Shown: piece by piece, positions 40,672 through 48,299 of the stretch
Layout: each line of letters opens with the position of its first letter
Numbering within the stretch: position 1 is the stretch's first letter
Source of the DNA: Bacilli bacterium
GTDB lineage: Bacteria > Bacillota_I > Bacilli_A > ML615J-28 > CAG-698
Direction of reading: 5' to 3'
Length of the DNA stretch: 55,690 nt
Assembly: GCA_016296945.1 (NCBI GenBank)
Contig: JAEDHQ010000003.1
Span: 1 to 55,690, forward strand
Position numbers and translations under genes: made by a program
Notes under the pieces: model-generated
The model's input: only the letters and a program-made list of their open reading frames with translations
Told to the model about the DNA's origin: nothing
Databases searched by the model: none

Positions 40672-40677
40672 ATATAA

Positions 40678-40815
40678 GGTTTCATAGACATGAACAGCAC
40701 TTAAAAAAGAATTGAGTGTATTAGATCTACCTGTAGAGGAGTTAGTAGTTGAGCTGTTACAATGAAAGCTAAATGTAATCTATGCTGAATTCTATGTTTA
40801 AGTCCAAAAAATTTT
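40678..40815 (+). promoter_or_regulatory. rpsD leader, candidate S4 autoregulatory RNA
   Basis: About 150 nt of transcribed leader with long-range complementarity: CATAGA (40683-40688) with TCTATG (40791-40796), and AACAGC (40693-40698) with GCTGTT (40753-40758). A small CTAC/GTAG hairpin lies between. In B. subtilis S4 represses its own gene by binding a structured rpsD leader, so position and structure suggest the same here. The fold was found by eye only. Confidence 0.6.
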
Positions 40816-40834
40816 TAAAAGGAGGAATAATAAC

Positions 40835-41434
40835 ATGTCAAGATTTACTGGTTCTGAATTTAAAGTTTCAAGAAGATTAGGTTACTCAATCACTGAAACT
40901 GGAAAAGAATTAAAGAAACGTAATTTTGCACCTGGTCAACATGGTAAACGCCGTGGTAAATTATCAGAATATGGTGTTCAATTACAAGAAAAACAAAAAG
41001 TTCGTTTTACTTATGGAGTTAGTGAAAAACAATTCAAGAGATTCTTTGAAATGGCTAAGAAATATGAAGGTAAACAAGGTGATAATTTCTTAGTATTATT
41101 AGAATCTAGATTAGATAACTTAGTTTATCGTTTAGGATTTGCTGCAACAAGAAGACAAGCTCGTCAATTAGTTGCTCATGGTCACATTACAGTTGATGGT
41201 AAAAAATTAGATATCCCATCATACATCGTAAAAGTTGGCCAAAAGATTAGTTTAAAAGAAGGTTCTCGTGGTTTAGTAGTTGTTAAAGAAGCTTTGGAAT
41301 CTATAGTTTCAAGAAAAGAATATTTAGCATTTGATGAAAATACTTTAGAAGGAACTTTAGTTCGTAAACCTGAAAGAGAAGAATTTTTAACAGACATTCA
41401 AGAAAATCTTATCGTTGAATTCTACAATAGATAA
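40835..41434 (+). CDS. rpsD: 30S ribosomal protein S4
   Basis: Primary 16S rRNA-binding protein that nucleates 30S assembly, 199 residues. The N-terminal S4 segment is present (FKVSRRLGYSITETGKEL, NFAPGQHGKRRGK), and the S4 RNA-binding domain starts near residue 88 (ESRLDNLVYRLGFAATRRQA, then RQLVAHGHITVDGKKLDIPS). There are no N-terminal zinc cysteines, so this is the C-minus form. AAAAGGAGGA site. It is transcribed alone between a strong promoter with leader and a terminator. Confidence 0.98.
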   Translation: MSRFTGSEFKVSRRLGYSITETGKELKKRNFAPGQHGKRRGKLSEYGVQLQEKQKVRFTYGVSEKQFKRFFEMAKKYEGKQGDNFLVLLESRLDNLVYRLGFAATRRQARQLVAHGHITVDGKKLDIPSYIVKVGQKISLKEGSRGLVVVKEALESIVSRKEYLAFDENTLEGTLVRKPEREEFLTDIQENLIVEFYNR

Positions 41435-41469
41435 TAAGATTATCAAAAATTTAATAACAGATAAAGTAA

Positions 41470-41508
41470 AGAGTCACAATGTAATGCTACATTTTGGCTC
41501 TTTTTTTA
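41470..41508 (+). terminator. Intrinsic terminator after rpsD
   Basis: A 14-position stem with one mismatch between AGAGTCACAATGTA and TACATTTTGGCTCT, then a run of seven T residues. Confidence 0.85.
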
Positions 41509-41536
41509 TTTAAATATTTTTTTTGAAAATTTTTAA

Positions 41537-41565
41537 TTGACAAAAAATGTACTATATTGTAATAT
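41537..41565 (+). promoter_or_regulatory. Promoter of the DUF1508 membrane protein gene
   Basis: TTGACA (41537-41542) and TAATAT (41560-41565), 17-bp spacer. Confidence 0.6.
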
Positions 41566-41585
41566 AATAATAAAGGAGAGAGATT

Positions 41586-42653
41586 ATGGATATTATTGTT
41601 GAATATTTTAATAAAGTTATGAACCATCCTTTTAAATGGTTTTTAATTATTTTTGCTGTTGTGGTTATTGTTTATCTGTTTACTTTATTTTTACCTTTTA
41701 GAAGAAAAAAAGCAAAAGTAAGTGAAGTTACTGAAAAGGAAGAAAAAACATCAGAAGAAGAAACAAATGTAGAAGAAGAAACAAATGTAGAAGAAGAAAA
41801 AGAAACAGAAACTTTAGCTGAAGAAGAAAAAGAAACAGAAGCTTTAGTTGAAGAAGAAAAAGAAGCAGAAGCTTTAGCTGAAGAAGAAACTTTAGTTGAA
41901 GAGGAAAAGCACAAAGTTTTAGGTAAATGGATTATTAAGAAAAAAAGTGAAGAAGATTATATTTTAACATTAGTTGCAAACAATGGTGAAATTATTTTAG
42001 CTAGTGAAAGTCATGCTAATGTAGCTGGTGCTAAAAATTCATTACAAACATTAATTAAGAATATTGAAAATGATAATTTTCAATTATATTGCGATAAAAA
42101 TGATCAATATTTCTTTAAATTAAAAGATGGTGCAAATAAACTATTGGCAATGGGTCAAATTTATTCATCAAAAAAATCTGCATTAAATTCTATTAATTCA
42201 GTTAAGAGATTCTATTTGGCAGAACTTTCTGAAGAAGTTGTTGAAGATGTATTATATTCAAGATATCAACCAAAAGATTTTGATTTATCTAATGTAAAAG
42301 ATGCATATCGCGGAAAATGGATTATCAAAAAAGTTGAAGAATCATTTGTTGCTGAATTACGTGCATCAAATGGAGAAGTTATTTTGGTAACTGAAAGATA
42401 TTCTTCAATTAACTCTGTATATAGTGCAATTGAAACATTAAAGAAAAATTCATTTGAAGGTAACTTTGTTATTGATTGTGATAAGAATAAAAACTATTTC
42501 TATCGCTTAAGAAATGCTAATAAATTGACTTTAGCTATCGGGGAAACATATGATAAATTATCATCAGTAGTTAGCTCAATTGAATCTGTTAGAAAATTCT
42601 GTGAAACAGCTGAAATCGTTGAAAAATTAGAAGATGATAAAGAAGCAAAATAA
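41586..42653 (+). CDS. Membrane-anchored DUF1508 (YegP-like) repeat protein
   Basis: 355 residues. One membrane helix (about 16-37) is followed by a basic RRKKAK stop-transfer, so the rest should be cytoplasmic. A Glu-rich linker (about 45-108) made of short tandem repeats comes next. Then there are two pairs of DUF1508 modules, four in all. Each pair begins GKWIIKK, with ANNGEIILASE or ASNGEVILVTE in the first module and DKNDQYFFKLKDGANKLLAM or DKNKNYFYRLRNANKLTLAI in the second. YegP of E. coli has one such pair and no membrane anchor. Function of the family is unknown. It has its own promoter and AAAGGAGAG site. Confidence 0.8.
   Translation: MDIIVEYFNKVMNHPFKWFLIIFAVVVIVYLFTLFLPFRRKKAKVSEVTEKEEKTSEEETNVEEETNVEEEKETETLAEEEKETEALVEEEKEAEALAEEETLVEEEKHKVLGKWIIKKKSEEDYILTLVANNGEIILASESHANVAGAKNSLQTLIKNIENDNFQLYCDKNDQYFFKLKDGANKLLAMGQIYSSKKSALNSINSVKRFYLAELSEEVVEDVLYSRYQPKDFDLSNVKDAYRGKWIIKKVEESFVAELRASNGEVILVTERYSSINSVYSAIETLKKNSFEGNFVIDCDKNKNYFYRLRNANKLTLAIGETYDKLSSVVSSIESVRKFCETAEIVEKLEDDKEAK
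41754..41880 (+). repeat. In-frame tandem repeats encoding a Glu-rich linker
   Basis: Two 18-nt units (GAAGAAGAAACAAATGTA at 41754-41771 and 41772-41789) are followed by three 30-nt units (41791-41820, 41821-41850, 41851-41880) that differ at few positions and encode EEEKETETLA-like decapeptides. Both unit lengths are multiples of three, so copy-number change would keep the frame. Confidence 0.85.
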
Positions 42654-42677
42654 ATAATAGTAAATAATTAAAATAAA

Positions 42678-42716
42678 AAACTAGAATTATATGAAGAGAT
42701 TCATAAATTCTAGTTT
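42678..42716. terminator. Bidirectional terminator between convergent genes
   Basis: AAACTAGAATT (42678-42688) pairs with AATTCTAGTTT (42706-42716), extended by ATGAA/TTCAT with loop GAGA. An A run before and a T run after serve both directions. Confidence 0.8.
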
Positions 42717-42721
42717 ATTTT

Positions 42722-42973
42722 TTATTTAATGCTTGCTTCAATTGCTTTTGCCAATTGGTCAGCACAACTAGTTGGTCTGCTGTGACAAGTGTTACCAGCT
42801 AATAAAGTTTTAATATGTTCTGCTTTTTGACCTTCACAAAGTTTTCCAATAGCTTTTAGGTTTCCATTGCATCCATTTGTAAAAGCTAAATTTCTAATTA
42901 GTCCTTGATCATCAATATCAAATACAATTTTTGTGCTACATACTCCTCTAGGTGTATATTCAACATGTTTCAT
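42722..42973 (-). CDS. TSCPD domain protein
   Basis: 83 residues of the small TSCPD family (TIGR03905 type), related to the C-terminal zinc-binding tail of some ribonucleotide reductases. Visible are the YTPRGVCSTKIVFDID start, FTNGCNGNLKAIGKL, and CHSRPTSCADQLAKAI, where TSCAD stands for TSCPD. Four cysteines could bind a metal. The start is the ATG whose complement is at 42971-42973, preceded by GGAAGG; a longer frame upstream lacks support. Function of the stand-alone family is not known. Confidence 0.82.
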   Translation of the reverse strand: MKHVEYTPRGVCSTKIVFDIDDQGLIRNLAFTNGCNGNLKAIGKLCEGQKAEHIKTLLAGNTCHSRPTSCADQLAKAIEASIK

Positions 42974-43037
42974 AATATTACCTTCCTTTTCTATTATATA
43001 ATACAACATATTACAAAAATTTTCAAGTGTTTGCCGC

Positions 43038-43066
43038 TTTTCATTTTTCTCAAACTATGATATAAT
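43038..43066 (+). promoter_or_regulatory. Promoter of nifS-thiI
   Basis: Extended -10 TGATATAAT (hexamer 43061-43066) with TTTTCA (43038-43043) 17 bp upstream. Confidence 0.55.
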
Positions 43067-43099
43067 TAATAGATTTTATAAATAAAGGATTGTGATATT

Positions 43100-44194
43100 A
43101 TGTATTTTGATTACACGGCAACAACACCAATTGATAATGAAGTATTAGATTTATATGTTACGATTCAAAAGAAATACTATGCTAATACAACATCACTACA
43201 TTTGTTAGGTCAAAAAGCAAATAATATTTATGAACAAATGAAAAAAGAGATTAGAAATGTTTTAGGGATTAATCATGAACTAATATTCACTTCTAATGCT
43301 ACGGAAGCTAATAATTTAGCAATCTTAGGTGTTCTAGAAAATAAAGTTGGGAAGATAATAACAACAGAAATTGAACATCCTTCTGTTTTTAATGTATATA
43401 AAGAGTTAGAAAATCGAGGATACGAAGTAGTATATTTAAAAGTAAATTCAGAGGGTATAATCGATTTAAACCAATTAGAAGAAGAAATGAATAATAATGT
43501 TTTATTAGTTTCTGTTATGTGGGTGAACAATATTATTGGTTCTATTCAACCAATTAAAGATATTATTAGAATTGTTTCAAAATATCCAAAGGCAAAGCTT
43601 CATATTGATGCTGTGCAAGGAATAACAAAAATCAAACCGGATTTTAAATTTGAAGATATCGATTTATTTACAATGAGTGCACATAAGTTTTATGGGCCAA
43701 AAGGGATTGGTGTTTTAGCCTATAAGAAAAATATTGATTTAAAGAAAAGATTGTTTGGTTCAAATTCACAAAATGGGATTAAACCGGGAACATTTGACTT
43801 AGCTTTAGTGGCTTGTTGTGCTAAAGCTTTAAAAAAATATAATAATAATTTAGACAAACATTTTGATTACGTTAAGAGATTAAATGATTATCTAATAAAA
43901 GAAATAAAAAATGATAAAATAGTTTTTAATTCTAATGAAAACTGTAGCCCATATATTTTGAATTTATCGATTCCTGGAATAAATGGGGAAACGTTAGTAC
44001 ATACCTTGGAAGCAAATGACATTTATGTGTCAACTGGCTCTTCATGTTCTTCTAAGCTTGCAAAACCTGAAAAAACTATTTATGCGATTTCTAAAGATGA
44101 AAGTCGTGCTCGTTCTGTAATTAGGATTAGTTTGTCGTACTTAACAACAATTGATGAAGTTAAAGAATTAGTAAGAGTATTAAATAACTTATAG
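43100..44194 (+). CDS. Cysteine desulfurase (NifS/IscS family)
   Basis: PLP enzyme that takes sulfur from cysteine as a persulfide. 364 residues. Motifs: YFDYTATTP at the start, TSNATEANN, the PLP-binding lysine in SAHKFYGPKGIG, and the active-site cysteine in STGSSCSSK. Direct linkage to thiI (10 bp gap) indicates that it supplies sulfur for tRNA 4-thiouridine, like the NifZ-ThiI pair of B. subtilis. It lacks SUF or ISC neighbours, so a general Fe-S role is less likely. Confidence 0.93.
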   Translation: MYFDYTATTPIDNEVLDLYVTIQKKYYANTTSLHLLGQKANNIYEQMKKEIRNVLGINHELIFTSNATEANNLAILGVLENKVGKIITTEIEHPSVFNVYKELENRGYEVVYLKVNSEGIIDLNQLEEEMNNNVLLVSVMWVNNIIGSIQPIKDIIRIVSKYPKAKLHIDAVQGITKIKPDFKFEDIDLFTMSAHKFYGPKGIGVLAYKKNIDLKKRLFGSNSQNGIKPGTFDLALVACCAKALKKYNNNLDKHFDYVKRLNDYLIKEIKNDKIVFNSNENCSPYILNLSIPGINGETLVHTLEANDIYVSTGSSCSSKLAKPEKTIYAISKDESRARSVIRISLSYLTTIDEVKELVRVLNNL

Positions 44195-44204
44195 GGGTGA
44201 ACTT

Positions 44205-45422
44205 ATGCAATATGACATTATATTAATTAGATATGGCGAAATGACTTTAAAAAAGAAGAATTATAAACAATTTCTTCAAAAGGTTAATGAAAATATAAAG
44301 AAAAAATGTGCTGATTTAAAAGACTTAAAATACTTTAATACAGATTACCGTTTTTATATTTATTTAAATGGTGTTGATTATAATGAAGTAATCAACAGAT
44401 TAAACACAGTAGTAGGATTATATTCATATAGTCTTTGTGTAAGTGTTGAACCTGATTATGATAAAATTGCTTTGAAAGCAATTGAATTAATCAAAGGAGA
44501 AATCAGCGGTCCAACAACATTTAAAGTGGAAACAAATCGTAGTAACAAAGAGTTTCCTGCTACATCAATTCAAATTTCTCAAGAAGTTGCAAAAAGAGTT
44601 CTACCAAAAGTAGATGGACTTAAAGTAGATGTTCATAATCCAGAAATTACTTTAAATATAGACTTAAGAAGCGAAGGAACATATATTTTTGTAAAAGAAA
44701 TCAAAGGATTAGGTGGATATCCTTCTGGAATTCAAGGTAAGGGTTTATTAATGATGAGCGGAGGAATTGACAGCCCTGTTGCTGGATTTCTTACAATTAA
44801 AAAAGGAGTTGATTTAACTGCAATTCATTATTATTCTCCACCTTACACTTCCTTAAATGCTTTACAAAAAGTAGTAGATTTATTAGAAAAATTAGCTGTT
44901 TATACATCAAATGGAAAGATCAGATTATTAGTTGTTCCATTTACTAAAGTGCAAGATCGTATTCATGAAAAAGCTAATCAAATATATATGGTAACATTAA
45001 TGCGTCGTGCGATGTATAAAATTGCAGATAAGATTTGTGCCCGTGATGGAATAAGCATAATTGTTAATGGAGAAAGTATTGGTCAAGTTGCCTCACAAAC
45101 ATTAGAAAGTATGGTTGTAGTTAATGAAGTAACAAATAAACCAATAATAAGACCAGTTGCTACATATGATAAAGAAGAAATAATTGCTGTATCGAGAAAA
45201 ATTGGAACTTATGATATTTCAATTCGTCCATATGAAGATTGTTGTACTGTTTTTGTTCCTGAACATCCTGTTATTAAACCAGATTTAGAAAAAGTCAAAA
45301 TTGAAGAAGAAAAATGCGACTTTGATGATTTAATCGAGGAAGCAGTTAGAAATATAGAAGTTATTACTCTAAATTATAAAGATAAATATTCTGTCTTTGA
45401 TGATGATACAATTGATATTTAA
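44205..45422 (+). CDS. thiI: tRNA 4-thiouridine synthase ThiI
   Basis: Adenylates U8 of tRNA and replaces its oxygen with sulfur; may also feed thiamine synthesis. 405 residues with an N-terminal ferredoxin-like plus THUMP region (about 1-165) and the PP-loop ATPase domain starting at MSGGIDSPVAGF (about residue 183). There is no C-terminal rhodanese domain, as in B. subtilis, so sulfur must come from the adjacent desulfurase. Conserved C-terminal EDCCTVFVPEHPV is present. GGGGTGAA site before the ATG. Confidence 0.97.
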   Translation: MQYDIILIRYGEMTLKKKNYKQFLQKVNENIKKKCADLKDLKYFNTDYRFYIYLNGVDYNEVINRLNTVVGLYSYSLCVSVEPDYDKIALKAIELIKGEISGPTTFKVETNRSNKEFPATSIQISQEVAKRVLPKVDGLKVDVHNPEITLNIDLRSEGTYIFVKEIKGLGGYPSGIQGKGLLMMSGGIDSPVAGFLTIKKGVDLTAIHYYSPPYTSLNALQKVVDLLEKLAVYTSNGKIRLLVVPFTKVQDRIHEKANQIYMVTLMRRAMYKIADKICARDGISIIVNGESIGQVASQTLESMVVVNEVTNKPIIRPVATYDKEEIIAVSRKIGTYDISIRPYEDCCTVFVPEHPVIKPDLEKVKIEEEKCDFDDLIEEAVRNIEVITLNYKDKYSVFDDDTIDI

Positions 45423-45500
45423 TTAACATAAATTACCAACATTTATAATGTTTATTTACTGATTATTTAGAAATAATAATTATGAATGGAGGTGAATTTA

Positions 45501-45734
45501 ATGAGTACTTCAACAAAGAGTAAATCTACTTCATCAACAAAGAAAACTAACCAAACTGCAACAACAAAGATGGCTAAGAAATCTGAACAAATGAAATATG
45601 AAGTTGCTGAAGAATTTGGTGTTAAATTAGGTGCTACTGCAACTGCCCGTGATAATGGTAAAGTTGGTGGTGAAATTACGAGACGTTTAGTTAAGTTGGC
45701 ACAAGGCAAGACAGAAGAAAATGAAAATAAATAA
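45501..45734 (+). CDS. Small acid-soluble spore protein, alpha/beta type
   Basis: 77 residues. The conserved core is KYEVAEEFGVKLGATATARD followed by NGKVGGEITRRLVKLAQ, the DNA-binding helices of alpha/beta SASP, which coat spore DNA and shield it from UV and heat. The N-terminal ~28 residues are an unusual Ser/Thr/Lys-rich tail. The presumed GPR protease site lies in YEVAEEFG. The start is the ATG at 45501 after a strong GGAGGTGA; an ATG five codons earlier contains that site. A forespore promoter is expected; only a weak GTTTA-N17-AATAATA (45450-45478) is seen. Confidence 0.93.
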   Translation: MSTSTKSKSTSSTKKTNQTATTKMAKKSEQMKYEVAEEFGVKLGATATARDNGKVGGEITRRLVKLAQGKTEENENK

Positions 45735-45764
45735 TGTTAATATAAAATTATATTAATTATAACT

Positions 45765-45798
45765 AGTCATGTAACTAAGTGTTATATGACTTTTTTTC
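45765..45798 (+). terminator. Intrinsic terminator after the SASP gene
   Basis: An 11-position stem of AGTCATGTAAC (45765-45775) and GTTATATGACT (45781-45791), then seven T residues. Confidence 0.85.
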
Positions 45799-45879
45799 AT
45801 TAAAGGAAATATTGTTGAATTATAACCATAATTATGATATATTTATAATAATACATCAATTATAAGGGGGATGTAAAAT

Positions 45880-46145
45880 ATGAAAAAGTCAATAACAAAA
45901 GGAATATTCCTAGCAATATTGTCGCGGTTTTAGGAATTGGATTTATAGCATATGGACTGAGTATTTTGTTCTATGTTTATTCCCAAAGATTTATTGGAAC
46001 AGCAAGAACGAGCACATATTATGCGATTGCTCCTTTTATTGGAACTTTTCTATCGCTTTTAATATTTAACCAAATGCCTCATTATACATATTTTATATCA
46101 TTATGTTTTATGGCAATTGGTGGATGGTTGTGCTCATCAAAATAG
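45880..46145 (+). pseudogene. Remnant of an EamA/DMT-family permease gene
   Basis: A good AAGGGGG site precedes ATG 45880, which reads MKKSITKGIFLAILSRF and stops. In another frame from about 45929 the sequence continues as VLGIGFIAYGLSILFYVYSQ, RFIGTARTSTYYAIAPFIGT, FLSLLIFNQMPHYTYFISLC and FMAIGGWLCSSK to a TAG at 46143. The second part is the C-terminal end of a drug/metabolite transporter. The N-terminal start is joined to it after loss of most of the gene (about 200 codons in intact relatives) and out of frame. The 498-bp gap between the SASP gene and 46234 holds nothing else but a terminator and a promoter. Confidence 0.8.
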
Positions 46146-46204
46146 ATATGAAAACAGTAAAACATCACTTGAAAATTTTACTTTAATAAATGTTTGAGTT
46201 ATGT

Positions 46205-46210
46205 TATAAT
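46205..46210 (+). promoter_or_regulatory. -10 element upstream of the three-helix membrane protein gene
   Basis: TATAAT, 24 bp before the start codon. The -35 region (TTTAAT, 46182-46187) is weak. Confidence 0.4.
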
Positions 46211-46233
46211 TAATATATGCTAGGAGATTTATT

Positions 46234-46932
46234 ATGGTTAATAATGAAAATGAAAATAAAAAAGATTTAGTAGTTCCTGTGGAAAAGGAAATTAATGATG
46301 AAATTATTGCTGATTATTCTAATGAAGATGTCTTAAATACGAAAATTAGTGATGAGGATATTTCCATATTAACGGAAAATGAAGCACAAATTGTTGCCTC
46401 TAAAGTTGAAGTGAAAATAGAAAAATATGAAAACATCCTAATGAATTGTGAAAATCAAGGATTAAGTGAAGAAGAAGTAATAGCTAATGGATTCGATGAA
46501 GAAGAATATTTTGCCTTAAAAGAATTAGAAAAAAAGATTTATAAGCACCTGAAGAGTTTACGGAAGAAAACAAAAGAAGGCGGTTTTTTTGGCAACATGC
46601 CAGTTTGGGCTTTTGTTTTATTCATTGTTTGTGCTTTATTCACAATTATTCCAGTTAATCCATATTTTCCATTAGAGATTTACAATATGGTAATAGCAAA
46701 ATTCCCAACAGAATTTATGCTTAATATCAGTGGAGCATATTTAGTATATTTTCTTTATTTAGGATTTTTTGTAATTTTAGAATTAGTATTATTAGTAATA
46801 TTATTTATTAAAGGGAGAAAAGCTAAAGAAAAAATGCAATCTTTTAAATCATTTTTAGTATTAGTTATTATTAATATTATTATTGATATTCCGGGATTAG
46901 TAATTTTCTTAAATGCGGCAATGAGTTATTAA
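46234..46932 (+). CDS. Three-helix membrane protein, unknown function
   Basis: 232 residues. The first ~115 are hydrophilic and acidic with helical heptad-like stretches (ENEAQIVASKVEVKIEKYEN, EEEYFALKELEKKIYKHLKS). Then come three hydrophobic helices (about 122-142, 165-190 and 208-230), with a short basic loop RKAKEKMQS before the last. I recognise no family. Its stop overlaps the start of the SpoU methyltransferase gene (TAATG), so the two are translationally coupled. AGGAG site before the ATG. Confidence 0.75.
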   Translation: MVNNENENKKDLVVPVEKEINDEIIADYSNEDVLNTKISDEDISILTENEAQIVASKVEVKIEKYENILMNCENQGLSEEEVIANGFDEEEYFALKELEKKIYKHLKSLRKKTKEGGFFGNMPVWAFVLFIVCALFTIIPVNPYFPLEIYNMVIAKFPTEFMLNISGAYLVYFLYLGFFVILELVLLVILFIKGRKAKEKMQSFKSFLVLVIINIIIDIPGLVIFLNAAMSY

Positions 46933-47687
46933 TGAATAGAGAAGTTAATGTAAAAGAAATTAAATCAAGTAATAATGAATATATTAAAGAATTAGCAAAA
47001 CTTAAAATAAAGAAAAATCGAGATCTTGAAAAAAAATTTCTAGTTGAAGGATACCATTTGATTGAAATGGCTGAAGATTATATTGAAACAATTTTAATTA
47101 GCGATATCAAAGATTTGAATATTATAAAAAATAAAAAATATATAATAGTTACAAAAGAAATTATCAATAAATTATCACAAACACAAACTCCACAAGGAAT
47201 AATTGGTGTTGTTAGAAAGAAGGAAGAGTTTATTGATGATGGTAATATACTAGTTTTAGATAATGTTCAAGATCCAAGCAATGTAGGGACCCTAATCCGT
47301 TCTGCTTTATCCTTTAATATTCAAAATATCATTTTAAGTAATGACTGTGTAGATATCTACAATGATAAAGTTATTCGTGGAAGTCAAGGAAGTATTTTTA
47401 AAATTAATCATATATATTGTGATTTATGTGAAAAGATTAATGAGTTAAAAAAGAAGAATTATAAAATATACGGAACATCCCTTAAAAAAGCAATATGTAT
47501 TGATGAAGTGAAATTTGAAAATCATTTTGCATTAATTCTAGGGAATGAAGGACAAGGTGTTAGTGATGATATCTTGCAACAAACTGACTGTAATCTTTAT
47601 ATTCCGATTTCTTCACAAATTGATTCGTTAAATGTGGCAGTAGCTGGTAGTATTCTAATGTATGAATTAACAAAGCAAACAAAATAA
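46932..47687 (+). CDS. TrmH/SpoU family RNA 2'-O-methyltransferase
   Basis: 251 residues. An N-terminal substrate-binding L30e-like domain (LEKKFLVEGYHLIEMA, TPQGIIGVVRK) is followed by the SPOUT knot domain with its three motifs: DNVQDPSNVGTLIRSA (motif 1), LILGNEGQGVSD (motif 2) and IPISSQIDSLNVAVAGSILM (motif 3). It resembles the YsgA/RlmB group that methylates rRNA; the exact nucleotide cannot be assigned. Coupled to the membrane-protein gene by a one-base overlap. Confidence 0.92.
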   Translation: MNREVNVKEIKSSNNEYIKELAKLKIKKNRDLEKKFLVEGYHLIEMAEDYIETILISDIKDLNIIKNKKYIIVTKEIINKLSQTQTPQGIIGVVRKKEEFIDDGNILVLDNVQDPSNVGTLIRSALSFNIQNIILSNDCVDIYNDKVIRGSQGSIFKINHIYCDLCEKINELKKKNYKIYGTSLKKAICIDEVKFENHFALILGNEGQGVSDDILQQTDCNLYIPISSQIDSLNVAVAGSILMYELTKQTK

Positions 47688-47696
47688 AAAAAGTAG

Positions 47697-47725
47697 TTTA
47701 CATAATTATCTTTTTGTGCTATAAT
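47697..47725 (+). promoter_or_regulatory. Promoter of the rimP-nusA-infB operon
   Basis: TTTACA (47697-47702) and TATAAT (47720-47725) with a 17-bp spacer. Confidence 0.7.
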
Positions 47726-47750
47726 TATGTTATATGATAGTAAAGTAATC

Positions 47751-47774
47751 AAGGAGTGAGATTTCTCACTCCTT
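47751..47774 (+). promoter_or_regulatory. Leader hairpin of the rimP-nusA operon
   Basis: Perfect inverted repeat AAGGAGTGAG (47751-47760) and CTCACTCCTT (47765-47774), loop ATTT, about 20 nt downstream of the expected start site. It is followed by TTTAAAAATG, not a proper T run, so a terminator role is doubtful. It could protect the 5' end, bind a regulator or be an RNase site. Confidence 0.6.
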
Positions 47775-47810
47775 TAAAAATGAAAAAAGGAGAAAGAGAT
47801 ATTAGTCTTT

Positions 47811-48290
47811 ATGAAAATCGATAAAGAAAGGATTATTAGTAAAAGTACAGAATTGGCAAATAAGTGTGCATCTGAATTAGGTTTAGAAATTGTATCAGTT
47901 GAATACGTATTTGAAAATGGTGTCAAGATTTTAAGAATTATTGCTACAAGTGATGAGGGATTAACAATTGATCAAGCAAGTTTACTAAATGAAGCAATTA
48001 GTTTGAAATTAGATGAAGAGGACTTTATTGATGAAGAGTATTATCTTGAAGTATCAAGCGAAGGAATTGAAAAAGAATTGCGAAATGATAAAGATATAAC
48101 TGATGCAGTTGGTAAATATGTAAATGCTCGATTTTATGAAAAGGTAGAAAGTTTTAAAGAAGTTGAAGGAGATTTAATTAGTTTTATAGATAACAACTTG
48201 ACTATAAAATGTAATATTAAGGGAAGAATAAAAACAATTATAGTAAAAAAAGAACAAATTAGTAAAATTAGATTGGCAGTAAAGTTTTAG
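47811..48290 (+). CDS. rimP: Ribosome maturation factor RimP
   Basis: Needed for 30S subunit maturation. 159 residues with the two-domain layout: the N-terminal alpha/beta domain (LGLEIVSVEYVFENGVKILR) and an SH3-like C-terminal domain (INTIIVKKEQISKIRLAVKF-like end), with YLEVSSEGIEKEL between. The nearest AGGAG is about 18 bp before the ATG, an unfavourable spacing. A 14-codon frame starting at ATG 47780 runs past the rimP start out of frame, which could affect initiation. First gene of the nusA operon. Confidence 0.9.
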   Translation: MKIDKERIISKSTELANKCASELGLEIVSVEYVFENGVKILRIIATSDEGLTIDQASLLNEAISLKLDEEDFIDEEYYLEVSSEGIEKELRNDKDITDAVGKYVNARFYEKVESFKEVEGDLISFIDNNLTIKCNIKGRIKTIIVKKEQISKIRLAVKF

Positions 48291-48299
48291 GAGGGTGTC

